A DNA stretch of 64,000 nucleotides from Punica granatum (Eukaryota > Streptophyta > Magnoliopsida > Myrtales > Lythraceae), in NCBI RefSeq assembly GCF_007655135.1, contig NC_045131.1:18894001-18958000 (forward strand), in the 5' to 3' direction. The notes beneath the pieces are model-generated. The model was not told the origin of the DNA and searched no databases. It was given only the letters and a program-made list of their open reading frames with translations. The translations under genes and the position numbers were made by a program. Positions 32,787 through 46,014 of this stretch are shown one piece after another (the stretch's first letter is position 1; every line of letters begins with the position of its first letter).

Positions 32787-34621
32787 ACACCTACAAGACC
32801 CAAGCCAACAACAAGGATAAGGGTAAAATTTTTTCTGAACCTCAAAGAAATCGTGATATCAAATGTTTTCGTTGTTTGGGCTCAGGTCACATTGCTTCCC
32901 AATGTCTAAAGAAGCGGACCATGATTATGATGGAGAGTGGGGCTATCGAGACTGAAGAAGAAGAAGATAGTGATTCCATGCATCCACTCGAAGATGCTAG
33001 TGACGTCGAGCATGCGGTTGAAGGTCAAGCCTTAGTTATCATGCGAGCCCTACATGTTCAAGTTAGAGAGGATGGTGATGAGGTGCAAAGGGAGAATATC
33101 TTCTACACTCGTTGCCATGTGTGGATCTGTGTTGGGTGGGTTTGATTATGACGGAGGAAGTTGCGTGAATGTGGCCAGCAAGTTGATGGTAGACGAGCTC
33201 GGTTTGCATACCCAAAACACATCACAAGCCGTACAAACTCCGTGTGGCTGAATGAATGCGGTGAAGTGAAGGTAAATAACAGGTTCTTGTGTCCTTCTGT
33301 ATTGGAAAGTACCGGGATGAGGTTCTTTGTGATGTTGTACCAATGAGTGCTAGCCATATGTTGCTCAGGAGACCATGGCAGTTCAACAGGAGAGTGATAC
33401 ATGATGGGTATAGGAACCGATATTCATTTGTAAAGGACGGGAAGAAAGTAACACTTGCACCCTTGACATCGACTAAAGTGTTTGAGGATCAGATTCGATT
33501 TAAAAGTTCTCTTAGTGAGAAGAGTGAAAAAGTGGCTGAAAAACAAAAAGAGAAAGAGAGTGATCTTGAGAGAAAAGAAAGTGGAGAGAATGTGAAAAAC
33601 AAGAGTGAAAAGATGGAGAGTTCAGAAAAAAAGGAGAGGAAATTGAGTTTTTATGCAAAAGAAAGAGAGCTTAAGGGTGCTTATAAGGCTAATAGACCGA
33701 TGATCTTGTTCTTGTACAAGGAGGTGTATCTTTCTATTTCTGACCTTGACTCTACTTTGCCTAGTGTTGCTATTTCTCTCTTGCAGGGATTCGAAGATGT
33801 CTTTCCCGAAGAAATGCTGCAGGGACTACCACCAATAAGAGGGGTTGAGCATCAGATTGATCTTATTCCAGGAGCTCCTATTCCAAACCGACCGGCCTAT
33901 CGAAGTAGTCCGGAAGAGGCTAAAGAACTTCAGAGGCAAGTTGAGGAGCTATTGGCCAAAGGACATGTTCGAGAAAGTATGAGCCCATGCGCTGTCCTTG
34001 TTCTGCTCGTTCCAAAGAAAGACGGGACTTGGAGAATGTGTGTCGATTGTAGAGCTGTGAACAAGATCACGGTAAAATATCGACGTCCCATTCCTCGATT
34101 AGATGACATGTTGGATGAATTGCACGGTTCCGTTATATTTTCTAAGATTGATTTGAAGAGTGGGTACCACCAGATTCGAATGAAAGAAAGTGATGAATGG
34201 AAAACAGCTTTTAAAACCAAGCATGGATTGTATGAGTGGACGGTAATGCCATTTGGTTTAACTAATGCACCCAGCACTTTTATGCGTCTTATGAATCATG
34301 TTTTGTGTGCTTACATTGGGAAATTTGTGGTTGTCTATTTTGATGACATTCTGATATATAACAGGAGTTTGGATGACCATGTTGAACATTTGAGAAGTGT
34401 CCTTGAATCATTAAGACGTGAGAAGCTGTATGCTAATCTCAAAAAGTGTAGCTTTTGCTTGGATAGAGTTGTTTTTCTTGGTTTCGTTGTTAGTTCCAGG
34501 GGTGTGGAGGTCGATGAAGAGAAGGTAAGGGCAATCAAGGATTGGCCTACACCTACCACTATCGCTGAAGTGAGGAGTTTCCACGGCCTAGCGCGATTCT
34601 ATCGAAGGTTCGTGCCGAACT
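32787..34621 (+). pseudogene. Unit J: gag 3' end, protease and RT; truncated
   Basis: The zinc knuckle (CFRCLGSGHIASQC) is near 32865-32906. The protease region near 33115-33180 is scrambled by several small indels around IIDGGSCVNVAS. From 33289 a long frame continues: [20 protein letters not shown], the charged linker, then RT with [56 protein letters not shown] and YFDDILIYN near 34337-34363. It stops at FYRRFVPNL, where LTR-like sequence H begins. RNase H and integrase are lost. Confidence 0.85.
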
Positions 34622-36551
34622 TGTGAGATCGATTATTTTTATACCAAATAGTACATATGCTCATACACTTATATATATATATAGATTATATATACGTTGC
34701 TGAAAAAAAAAGAAAAAAAAAAGAAGAAAGTGGGGTTGAAAGGAGCCCCACGTGGCCCCATTACCCCCAGGTAAACCCACCGCCATAGTCCTTTCCTTCT
34801 GATGCTTCCAATCATTTCATTTCCTTTTGTTTTTTTCCTTCCATCTGCTGAGCTGAAAAAGATCTGGATCACTCCCTCCCTCTGTCTCTCTCTTTCAATT
34901 CTCCTTTGCTTGGTGAGCCTCGCCGATCGCCATGGACGCCAGCAAGCTTCTGTCCGGTTCAACGGTAGTGTTTCGCAGTCACTCCCTCAAGTTCGTTAAG
35001 TTGCTAGCTAGCTCCAGCTCCGGTTTCTTGACACCTCCTCTTTCTTTGAAGACGTCGTCCTCGTTCACGGCGACTTCGTCTTTGACCCTGCCCCGGAGAA
35101 AACCTCCAGTGTCTGTCGTGCGGCGGAGGTTAGCGCTGAATGCGGCGCTGTTGCTGGAGGTATAACCGAAATCGATGAGAGCCAGTTCGCTGATACGGTG
35201 TTGAAAAGCAACCGGCCTGTGCTGGTGGAGTTCGTGGACGACTGGTGTGGGTCCTTGCCGCTTAATCTCTCCCGCTATTGAGTGGGTGGCTCAGGTCTGA
35301 CTTCGCTTCTCTCTCTTGCTGTGAATTTCTGACTAATGAGTGAATTTCTCTAATGATGAGAAGTTTCTGTGGACTGACCGATGCCGATTTGAAATTGTGG
35401 ACTGGATTGTAGCTTTTACGACTTTGTGTTTTGCTTGCTCGTACTCTGCTATATCTCTCCTGCATCATGTCTTCGACATGGATTGGTTTTTCTCGACTGA
35501 CTCAAGTTTTTTGTATTCTTATATTATTCTCTTTTCAATTAGCTTGCATAGTCGCTCACTCTTTTTCTTAGTCTTCGAGTTTTTGGTTTCGATCAATCAT
35601 TTGTCTGAATTTCGTGATTATTTTTCGTAGTTGCTGATAGTGAGAAGTAATAACATCACATTTTATGCTCGTTCGGTTCTATGTTAGTTTTTACGTTGTC
35701 TAACTATAAGGTAATGTATAATGTATGATAGACGATCATTACGTAGTATTTGGTAAGTGGATTGAAATTATATTCGGAGAGTCTTTTCATAGTTTTGGGG
35801 TCTTCTCTTAAAAGTGTTTTCTCTGGTGAATGTATGGGCATGTTGTCCTTTGTCTGCGTACCACTATACCAATTGTTGTTTTTTTTTTTTAAGCTTTAAG
35901 AATTTGTTCTCCTTCTGAACCTAATTGAATTTTTGTCTAATGTCTTATTGTATGTATAAATTATATTAAGTGCAATTTCCAACTATTGATAATTTTATAT
36001 TAGTTTGTGTGAATGTTGCTGTTAAGATCTGTAAATATGCTAGTATAGTATATATATATACTTATGATATTATATATGTGTGTGTATATGATATATTGTT
36101 GTTAAGCTATTAAAGTTCTAGTATTACTATTTTAGCTTAGATAGGTTATTATAAATTGTTTATGAATAATATTGGGTAGGCGATGCTAGGAGATTACGCT
36201 ATGTTGTCTCGAGTTTCATGATGTTGGATTTCTTATATAAAGTATTACCTGGCTGTTGCTATTACGGTAATTATTATATTTTTAGTCCTTTATGAATCTA
36301 TCATTTACCTTGAAATTGATAAGAACAATCATGTTTGTTTAAATGAAGATTATAAAGATTATGTTAAGTAGTTTTTGATATAGATGAGAAATGGAAATGA
36401 TGAATACGATATATATATATATATATATACATATATATACATAAATCGGGACTTATTGGAAATAATAGGCTCTAAAGGAGATTGTGGGAGGTGCGGGAGG
36501 CCTATAATAGTGCTATGTTAATTATTTTCTAAGTTTATGTTTGCAAATGAA
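34622..36551 (+). mobile_element. LTR-like segment H carrying a thioredoxin gene fragment
   Basis: It starts TGTGAGATCG right at a break in pol. Its first about 240 bp resemble the start of LTR G: TA-rich run, ACGTTGCTGAA, an AAAGGAG stretch, CCCCACGTG near 34747, and a GAGCTGAAAAAGATC-like block. From 34932 it turns into a broken thioredoxin exon and then AT-rich, intron-like sequence (35295-36551) with TA runs. At 36551 it is fused to a truncated minus-strand C-type leader. No second LTR, primer site or TSD is visible, so whether H is a gene-capturing LTR or host DNA joined to an LTR stub is open. Confidence 0.5.
34932..35294 (+). pseudogene. Plastid-type (x-like) thioredoxin, exon 1 only, broken
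   Basis: The ATG at 34932 opens a Ser/Leu/Arg-rich, acid-poor N-terminus typical of a chloroplast transit peptide (MDASKLLSGSTVVFRSHSLK onwards). One missing base near 35147 shifts the frame. The thioredoxin N-terminal segment then follows: GGITEIDESQFADTVLKSNR, then PVLVEFVDDWCG. An extra base after WCG, near 35250, breaks the redox-active WCGPC site; the reading beyond it is still recognisable as RLISPAIEWVAQ. At 35295 a GT after CAG looks like the original 5' splice site, so the copy derives from genomic DNA or unspliced RNA. Thioredoxins of this type reduce disulphides in the plastid. The subtype rests on recognised motifs only. It is non-functional. Confidence 0.7.
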
Positions 36552-36960
36552 CAACTTATAATATTAGATCCACAGAAAATGATATGACACAATCTGACCC
36601 AACGACGTAGTTTATGGATTGATAGAAGACACTGCGTACGGAAGAGCTACTATGACAGGTCAACTTAACGCCAAGACGATTAGAACACAAAGACAACAAA
36701 TTGTGCAATAAATTCTTCGCCCACGAAGACAGCAAATGGTGCTGCGAACAACACCCGATGATAACTCTTTTTTTTTTTCTTTTTTTTTTTGCACTTTTTC
36801 TTTCTTCTTTTTTTTTGACGATTTAGACAGCTAAGATCAGATCAGACAAGATTAATGGAAAGTATAGAAATGAAGCTATATCTAAAGATTCTAGAATGAA
36901 GAAAAGAAAAGAACAAGGATAGATGAAACCTCGATTTGGAACTTAGGCTCTGATACCAAA
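36552..36960 (-). promoter_or_regulatory. Truncated C-type leader and primer site
   Basis: On the minus strand the LTR end is followed by TGGTATCAGAGCC (36946-36958), the A-rich tract (T-rich on the plus strand at about 36768-36818), and leader sequence until ATAATATTATAAGTTGTTC. There it is cut and joined to segment H. No gag follows. Confidence 0.85.
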
Positions 36961-37406
36961 TGATGCGAACCCCACGAGACCTGCCGCAAGAGCCGACAAC
37001 AAAGACTGGAAATCGAACCCGAATCGCCATTTGAGATTAAGAGGGATGGAATATTGACCCGATGGTTTATAGAAAACCAAGAACCAATATTATAAAGGAA
37101 TGGAATATTGACTCGATGGTTACAGAAAACCAAGAACCAATATTATAAATAGCCGAGAATTACAAGCATCCATGCTTGCAATCACGGAAGGTTGCCGAAG
37201 AACAACATGGAGGAAAATTCTCACCAGTGTAGCCTGAAGTACCTCTAATCAGCTATTCAGCCTCCTTTATATAAGCCTAGGAGAATCTGGAAACTAATAA
37301 ATTTGGCAACTGGAATATCTTTAGTTTCCTAAAACCGGAATTAATAGAGGAAACTAAATAAAGGCCCCCCTAGAATATTGGCAGTCTTTTTATTCCTTAT
37401 TCAGCA
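36961..37406 (-). repeat. C-type LTR of the minus-strand array, copy 1
   Basis: 446 bp, plus strand TGATGCGAACC to TCAGCA. It has the TATA box (cctttatataag in reverse) and the duplicated U5 motif. It is shared between the truncated leader and the pol to its right. Confidence 0.87.
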
Positions 37407-37420
37407 TCTCTTGGCTTTCC

Positions 37421-40400
37421 TTATGCGTCTACTCTAATCTTAGATGGGCTATTGACCATCTCAAGACAAGTTAATTGGGTAAGGCCCTTTAGAGACCAAT
37501 TCGAATTAGTCTCCTCTTGGCCCAAGAAACCCGCAAATGAGCTCTCCACAGCTTGCTGGATCTGTCTTGCCTTCGCTCGTGTGATTGGTCCACTCGAAAC
37601 ATGTAAGCCTCCGAGATCTTGTGCATCAGCTCCCTCTTCACGAATCCCACTTCCGAGCTCGTGTGCTTCAGCCCCATCATCGTGCCCACGATCCTCATCA
37701 CGAAGTCCTTCCGACCTATGCTCGTCGGTTTGACCCCGAGTCGTATCATTCCCCCTCTCTTCAAAGGATTCGTCCTCGAATCTGAACCTGCGTCAAAGGG
37801 AGAAAGATCAGAAACATTAAAAGTCGAACTTACTTGATACTCACCTGGAAGATCAATCTTATAAGCATTGTCATTGATCTTATCCAGAACTTGAAATGGT
37901 CCATCTCCGCGTGGATTCAACTTGGAATTCCTCAGGCTCGGAAATCTCTCCAAACCCAATCTCCAGGTTGAAAAGTGACCCGCTTCCTTCCTTTGTTGGC
38001 TCGGGTTGCTGCTTGTTCATTCTTCTTCAAAATGTTTTGGCCGTGCCCCTTCATGAATCTGCTTCACCAACTCTGCCTTTTTCTTTCCATCAAGATTAGG
38101 AAGCTCATTTACAGGTAAAGGAATCAAGTCCATGGAGTTAGTGGATTAAAACCATAACAACCTCAAATGGTGAAAACTTTGTAGAAGAATGCACAGTCCT
38201 ATTATATGCAATTCAACGAATGGAATGCAATCTTCCCAAGCTTTCAAATTCTTTCCAGTTACACGCGCGCAACAAAGTGCCCAAGGTTCGATTGACAACC
38301 TCGGTTTGTCCATCTGTTTGTGGGTGACAGGTAGTAGTAGAAAACAACAAAGTTGTTCCCAACTTAGCGCACAGAACTCTCCAAAAATGACTCAGAAATT
38401 TCGCATCCCTATCACTCACAATCGTCTTAGGGACTCCATGTAAACGCACACCACTTCCGTAAAGAAAAGATTTGCCGCATGAGTAGCATCATCAGTTTTA
38501 TGACAAGGGATAAAGTGTACCATTTTTGAAAATCGGTCAACAACCACAAAGATAGAATCTCGACCATTCCTAGATCTAGGTAGACCCACAAACAAAATCC
38601 ATGGAGATATCAATCCAAGGGTGACTTGGAACAGGTAATGGCATGTAAAGTCCATGTGGATGAATTTTCGATTTAGCCTTCTTACATGTGATGCACCTGA
38701 ACAAATTCTCTCGACATCTCTTTTCATGTGAGGCCAAAAGAAGTGCTCCTTCAGAATGTCCAAGGTCTTAGCAACTCCAAAGTGCCCCATCAACCGCCCC
38801 CATGAGACTCCCTAACAAGTAATTCACGCATGGAACTCTTTGGAATACATAGCCTATTTTCACGAAATAAATACCCCTCATGCCTATTTTCACGTTGGAT
38901 TGAGTTCACAGCTCTACAATCGATATTTTACCGTGATCTTGTTCACAGCTCTACAATCGACACACATTCTCCAAGTCCCGTCTTTCTTTCTTTGGAACGA
39001 GCAGAACAAGGACAGCGCATGGGCTCATACTTTCTCGAACATGTCCTTTGGCCAATAGCTCCTCAACTTGCCTCTGAAGTTCTTTAGCCTCTTCGGACTA
39101 CTTCGATAGGCCGGTCGGTTTGGAATAGGAGCTCCTGGAATAAGATCAATCTGATGCTCAATCCCTCTTATTGGTGGTAGTCCCTGCGGCATTTCTTCGG
39201 GAAAGACATCTTCGAATTCCTGCAAGAGAGAAATAGCAACACTAGGCAAAGTAGAGTCAAGGTCAGAAATAGAAAGATACACCTCCTTGTACAAGAACAA
39301 GATCATCGGTCTATTACCCTTATAAGCACCCTTAAGCTCTCTTTCTTTTGCATAAAAACTCAATTTCCTCTCCCTTTTTTCTGAGCTCTCCATCTTTTCA
39401 CTCTTGTTTTTCACATTCTCTCCACTTTCTTTTCTCTCAAGATCACTCTCTTTCTCTTTTTGTTTTTCAGCCACTTTTTCACTCTTCTCACTAAGAGACC
39501 TTTTAAATCGAATCTGATCCTCAAACACTTGAGTCGATTTCAAGGGTGCAAGTGTTACTTTCTTCACGTCCTTTACAAATGAATATCGGTTCCTATACCC
39601 ATCATGTATCACTCTCCTGTCGAACTGCCATGGTCTCCCGAGCAACATATGGCTAGCACTCATTGGTACAACATCACAAAGAACCTCATCCCGGTACTTT
39701 CCAATACAGAAGGACACAAGAACCTGTTTATTTACCTTCACTTCACCGCATTCATTCAGCCACCGGAGTTTGTACGGCTTGTGATGTTTTTTGGTATGCA
39801 AACCGAGCTCGTCTACCATCAACTTGCTGGCCACATTCACGCAACTTCCTCCGTCAATAATCAACCCACACACACGATCCTTCACATGGCAACGAGTGTA
39901 GAAGATATTCTCCCTTTGCACCTCATCACCATCCTCTCTAACTTGAACATGTAGGGCTCGCATGATAACTAAGGCTTGACCTTCAACCGCATGCTCGACG
40001 TCACTAGCATCTTCGAGTGGATGCATGGAATCACTATCTTCTTCTTCTTCAGTCTCGATATCCCCACTCTCCATCATAATCATGGTCCGCTTGTTTGGAC
40101 ATTGGGAAGCAATGTGACCTGAGCCCAAACAACGAAAACATTTGATATCACGATTTCTTTGAGGTTCAGAAAAAGTTTTACCCTTATCCTTGTTGTTGGC
40201 TTGGGTCTTGTAGGTGTCTCCCTTTGGCTTATAATCAGTCTTCTCGTCCGGTTTCGTAGAAGAACCCAACTTCGATCTCCAAGACGCTGAACCAGAAGCT
40301 TCTACCTTTGAAGATGTTCGACCCCCTCTCTTGAGCTGCCTCTCAACCTTCATGGCCATGTGTACCACGTCGTCAATCTCCACGTAATGTTGCAGCTCGA

Positions 40401-41185
40401 TTACATTGGCAATCTCCGATTATGGCCACAGATGAATCGAGCCATGGTTGCTTCTCGGTCCTCCTCAACATTAGCACGTATCATGGCTATTTCCATCTCC
40501 TTGTAATAATCCTCCACCGACTTGGAACCTTGCTTCAGACTTTGCAACTTCAAGTGCAAGTCCCGATAATAATGGGAAGGTACAAACCTTCTTCTCATTA
40601 CTACTACTGCTTTCATTTCCTCCCAAGTATCAATACGAGGCTCACGATTCCTGCGTCTACTCACAGTTAATTGGTCCCACCAAACAATGGCATAATCGGT
40701 GAAAGCAACTGCAGCCAATTTAACTTTCTTTTCCTCTGAATAATTATGACAATGAAAACAAGCTCAACCTTCCTCTCCCATTCAATGTAAACATCGGGGT
40801 CGTTTTTACCTTGGAATGGAGGTATGATCAGCTTAATCGAACCTGTGTTATGGTCCACGGCGTCTCTCCTCCGGTGCTCCCTACGAACGAAATGCCTTGG
40901 TCTGCCTCCTCTTCCTCTACCTCCTCCCCCCAAGTGTCATCGGAGGCCACTTCCTCTTCTTCATCATATGCTTCTTCATCAAGAGTATCAACGGATGGTT
41001 GTCGGTGGGGTCTCCTAATCCGTGGCACGGGCGCAGTCGAAGCCGTTCCAACCGTTCGTCTTGCCTATCCAACCTTTCTCGAATTCACCGAAAACCATGT
41101 TCATGCGCTCAAACTGTTGTTGCATGGCTCGTAACGTCATGTTCAAATCAGGTCCTCTGTCGTCTCCACTATTTTCGTGTGACAT
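37421..41185 (-). pseudogene. Array unit 1: gag, protease, partial RT and integrase, with internal deletion
   Basis: The gag ATG is at 41183-41185. Gag core, zinc knuckle (CFRCLGSGHIASQC near 40105-40146), protease (IIDGGSCVNVAS near 39840-39870), linker and the first RT block ([20 protein letters not shown]) follow. At about 38904-38960 the sequence jumps from RT to integrase, removing the RT catalytic core and RNase H (about 1.16 kb relative to the copy at 58493). The joint has a 20-bp direct repeat (38904-38923 and 38941-38960) and a 17-bp inverted RNase H fragment (38891-38907). Integrase and the [10 protein letters not shown] tail run to the stop at 37421. Several one-base indels further break the frame. 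Confidence 0.87.
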
Positions 41186-41797
41186 GATAAAATATGCAAT
41201 TATAGGATCCTCACGCGCTCCCTCACGTGTTTACACTCAGCAAGATGCCACTCAAAACACTCGTGTTTTCACTCAAAATAGGCTTTTATCCTCTGATGTT
41301 CTCACACACTCTTGCCTTTTTCCTCTCCTCTTCAAAAGTCTAGGGCAACTAATCAATCCGATCGCAAGGCGGAAAACGAGTTCAACCCGAACAACTTATA
41401 ATATTAGATCCACAGAAAATGATATGACACAATCTGACCTAACGACGTAGTTTATGGATTGATAGAAGACACTGCGTACGGAAGAGCTACTATGACAGGT
41501 CAACTTAACGCCAAGACGATTAGAACACAAAGACAACAAATTGTGCAATAAATTCTTTCGCCCACGAAGACAGCAAATGGTGCTGCGAACAACACCCGAT
41601 GATAACTCCTTTTTTTCTTTTTTTTTTGCACTTTTTCTTTCTTCTTTGTTTTTGACGATTTAGACAGCTAAGATCAGATCAGACAAGATTAATGGAAAGT
41701 ATAGAAATGAAAGCTATATCTAAAGATTCTAGAATGAAAAAAAGAAAAGAACAAGGATAGATGAAACCTCGATTTGGAACTAGGCTCTGATACCAAA
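41186..41797 (-). promoter_or_regulatory. Array leader and primer site, between unit 1 gag and LTR copy 2
   Basis: TGGTATCAGAGCC on the minus strand sits next to the LTR end. The A-rich tract (T-rich in plus orientation, about 41608-41655) and the conserved donor-like and acceptor-like sites before gag are present. No gene. Confidence 0.85.
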
Positions 41798-42243
41798 TGA
41801 TGCGAACCCACACGACCTGCCGCAAGAGCCGACAACAAAGACTGGAAATCGAACCCGAATCGCCATTAGAGATTAAGAGGGATGGAATATTGACCCGATG
41901 GTTATAGAGAACCAAGAACCAATATTATAAAGGAATGGAATATTGACTCGATGGTTACAGAAAACCAAGAACCAATTATAAATAGCCGAGAATTACAAGC
42001 ATCCATGCTTGCAATCACGGAAGGTTGCCGAAGAACAACATGGAGGAAAATTCTCACCAGTGTAGCCTGAAAGTACCTCTAATCAGCTATTCAGCCTCCT
42101 TTATATAAGCCTAGGAGAATCTGGAAACTAATAAATTTGGCAACTGGAATATCTTTAGTTTCCTAAAACCGGAATTAATAGAGGAAACTAAATAAAGGCC
42201 CCCCTAGAATATTTGGCAGTCTTTTTATTCTTATTATTCAACA
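41798..42243 (-). repeat. C-type LTR of the minus-strand array, copy 2
   Basis: About 446 bp. It starts 4,837 bp after copy 1 and has the same features. On the element strand the start reads TGTTGAATAA instead of TGCTGAATAA. Confidence 0.87.
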
Positions 42244-42256
42244 TCTCTTGGCTTTC

Positions 42257-45200
42257 TTATGCGTCTACTCTAATCTTAGATGGGCTATTGACCATCTCAA
42301 GACAAGTTAATTGGGTAAGGCCCTTTAGAGACCAATTCGAATTAGTCTCCTCTTGGCCCAAGAAACCCGCAAATGAGCTCTCCACAGCTTGCTGGATCTG
42401 TCTTGCCTTCGCTCGTGTGATTGGTCCACTCGAAACATGTAAGCCTCCAAGATCTTGTGCATCAGCTCCCTCTTCACGAATCCCACTTCCGAGCTCGTGT
42501 GCTTCAGCCCCATCATCGTGCCCACAATCCTCATCACGAAGTCCTTCCGACCTATGCTCGTCGGTTTGACCCCGAGTCGTATCATTCCCCCTCTCTTCAA
42601 AAGGATTCGTCCTCGAATCTGAACCTGCGTCAAAGGGAGAAAGATCAGAAACATTAAAAGTCGAACTTACTTGATACTCACCTGGAAGATCAATCTTATA
42701 AGCATTGTCATTGATCTTATCCAGAACTTGAAATGGTCCATCTCCGCGGGATTCAACTTGGAATTCCTCAGGCTCGGAAATCTCTCCAAACCCAATCTCC
42801 AGGTTGAAAAGTGACCCGCTTCCTTCCTTGTTGGCTCGGGTTGCTGCTTGTTTGTGCTCATTCATTCTTCAAAATGTTTTGCCGTGCCCCTTCATGAATC
42901 TGCTTCACCAACTCTGCCTTTTTTCTTCCATCAAGATTAGGAAGCTCATTTACAGGTAAAGGAATCAAGTCCAATGGAGTTAGTGGATTAAAACCATAAC
43001 AACCTCAAATGGTGAAAACTTTGTAGAAGAATGCACAGTCCTATTATATGCAAATTCAACGAATGGAATGCAATCTTCCCAAGCTTTCAAATTCTTTCCA
43101 GTCACAGCGCGCAACAAAGTGCCCAAGGTTCGATTGACAACCTCGGTTTGTCCATCTGTTTGTGGGTGACAGGTAGTAGAAAACAACAAAGTTGTTCCCA
43201 ACTTAGCGCACAGAACTCTCCAAAAATGACTCAGAAATTTCGCATCCCTATCACTCACAATCGTCTTAGGGACTCCATGTAAACGCACCACTTCCCTAAA
43301 GAAAAGATTTGCCGCATGAGTAGCATCATCAGTTTTATGACAAGGATAAAGTGTACCATTTTTGAAAATCGGTCAACAACCACAAAGATAGAATCTCGGC
43401 CATTCCTAGATCTAGGTAGACCCAAAACAAAATCCATGGAGATATCAATCCAAGGGTGACTTGGAACAGGTAATGGCATGTAAAGTCCATGTGGATGAAT
43501 TTTCGATTTAGCCTTCTTACATGTGATGCACCTGAACAAATTCTCTCGACATCTCTTTTCATGTGAGGCCAAAAGAAGTGCTCCTTCAGAATGTCCAAGG
43601 TCTTAGCAACTCCAAAGTGCCCCATCAACCCTCCCCATGAGACTCCCTAACAAGTAATTCACGCATGGAACTCTTTGGAATACATAGCCTATTTTCACGA
43701 AATAAATACCCCTCATGCCTATTTTCACGTTGGATTGAGTTCACAGCTCTACAATCGATATTTTACCGTGATCTTGTTCACAGCTCTACAATCGACACAC
43801 ATTCTCCAAGTCCCGTCTTTCTTTGGAACGAGCAGAACAAGGACAGCGCATGGGCTCATACTTTCTCGAACATGTCCTTTGGCCAATAGCTCCTCAACTT
43901 GCCTCTGAAGTTCTTTAGCCTCTTCCGGACTACTTCGATAGGCCGGTCGGTTTGGAATAGGAGCTCCTGGAATAAGATCAATCTGATGCTCAATCCCTCT
44001 TATTGGTGGTAGTCCCTGCGGCATTTCTTCGGGAAAGACATCTTCGAATTCCTGCAAGAGAGAAATAGCAACACTAGGCAAAGTAGAGTCAAGGTCAGAA
44101 ATAGAAAGATACACCTCCTTGTACAAGAACAAGATCATCGGTCTATTACCCTTATAAGCACCCTTAAGCTCTCTTTCTTTTGCATAAAAACTCAATTTCC
44201 TCTCTCCCTTTTTTCTGAGCTCTCCATCTTTTCACTCTTGTTTTTCACATTCTCTCCACTTTCTTTTCTCTCAAGATCACTCTCTTTCTCTTTTGTTTTT
44301 CAGCCACTTTTTCACTCTTCTCACTAAGAGACCTTTTAAATCGAATCTGATCCTCAAACACTTGAGTCGATTTCAAGGGTGCAAGTGTTACTTTCTTCCC
44401 GTCCTTTACAAATGAATATCGGTTCCTATACCCATCATGTATCACTCTCCTGTCGAACTGCCATGGTCTCCCGAGCAACATATGGCTAGCACTCATTGGT
44501 ACAACATCACAAAGAACCTCATCCCGGTACTTTCCAATACAGAAGGACACAAGAACCTGTTTATTTACCTTCACTTCACCGCATTCATTCAGCCAACCGG
44601 AGTTTGTACGGCTTGTGATGTTTTTGGGTATGCAAACCGAGCTCGTCTACCATCAACTTGCTGGCCACATTCACGCAACTTCCTCCGTCAATAATCAACC
44701 CACACACACGATCCTTCACATGGCAACGAGTGTAGAAGATATTCTCTCCCTTTGCACCTCATCACCATCCTCTCTAACTTGAACATGTAGGGCTCGCATG
44801 ATAACTAAGGCTTGACCTTCAACCGCATGCTCGACGTCACTAGCATCTTCGAGTGGATGCATGGAATCACTATCTTCTTCTTCTTCAGTCTCGATATCCC
44901 CACTCTCCATCATAATCATGGTCCGCTTGTTTGGACATGGGAAGCAATGTGACCTGAGCCCAAACAACGAAAACATTTGATATCACGATTTCTTTGAGGT
45001 TCAGAAAAAGTTTTACCCTTATCCTTGTTGTTGGCTTGGGTCTTGTAGGTGTCTCCCTTTGGCTTATAATCAGTCTTCTCGTCCGGTTTCGTAGAAGAAC
45101 CCAACTTCGATCTCCAAGACGCTGAACCAGAAGCTTCTACCTTTGAAGATGTTCGACCCCCTCTCTTGAGCTGCCTCTCAACCTTCATGGCCATGTGTAC

Positions 45201-46014
45201 CACGTCGTCAATCTCCACGTAATGTTGCAGCTCGACTACATTGGCAATCTCCCGATTATGGCCACAGATGAATCGAGCCATGGTTGCTTCTCGGTCCTCC
45301 TCAACATTAGCACGTATCATGGCTATTTCCATCTCCTTGTAATAATCCTCCACCGACTTGGAACCTTGCTTCAGACTTTGCAACTTCAAGTGCAAGTCCC
45401 GATAATAATGGGAAGGAACAAACCTTCTTCTCATTACTGCTTTCATTTCCTCCCAAGTATCAATACGAGGCTCACGATTCCTGCGTCTACTCACAGTTAA
45501 TTGGTCCCACCAAACAATGGCATAATCGGTGAAAGCAACTGCAGCCAATTTAACTTTCTTTTCCTCTGAATAATTATGACAATGAAACACAAGCTCAACC
45601 TTCCTCTCCCATTCAATGTAAACATCGGGGTCGTTTTTACCTTGGAATGGAGGTATGATCAGCTTAATCGAACCTGTGTTATGGTCCACGGCGTCTCTCC
45701 TCCGGTGCTCCCTACGAACGAAATGCCTTGGTCTGCCTCCTCTTCCTCTACCTCTCCCCCAAGTGTCATCGGAGGCCACTTCCTCTTCTTCATCATATGC
45801 TTCTTCATCAAGTATCAACGGATGGTTGTCGGTGGGGTCTCCTAATCCGTGGCACGGGCGCAGGTCGAAGCCGTTCCAACCGTTCGTCTTGCCTATCCAA
45901 CCTTTCTCGGAATTCACCGAAAACCATGTTCATGCGCTCAAACTGTTGTTGCATGGCTCGTAACGTCATGTTCAAATCAGGTCCTCTGTCGTCTCCACTA
46001 TTTTCGTGTGACAT
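42257..46014 (-). pseudogene. Array unit 2: gag, protease, partial RT and integrase, same internal deletion
   Basis: The gag ATG is at 46012-46014 and the pol stop at 42257-42259. Domain content is as in unit 1, with the identical RT-to-integrase joint (20-bp repeat at 43739-43758 and 43776-43795). The long uninterrupted gag frame starts near 45917 and covers Gag core and zinc knuckle to about 44940, where one base is missing just after the knuckle (GHIAS). Integrase is split by one-base indels, for example near 43345. Most differences from unit 1 are single-base insertions or deletions rather than substitutions. Confidence 0.87.

Noticed and set aside
34932..35294. A functional thioredoxin gene
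   Set aside because: Two frameshifts, one of them in the active-site codons, only one exon, and position inside rearranged LTR sequence argue for a dead fragment.
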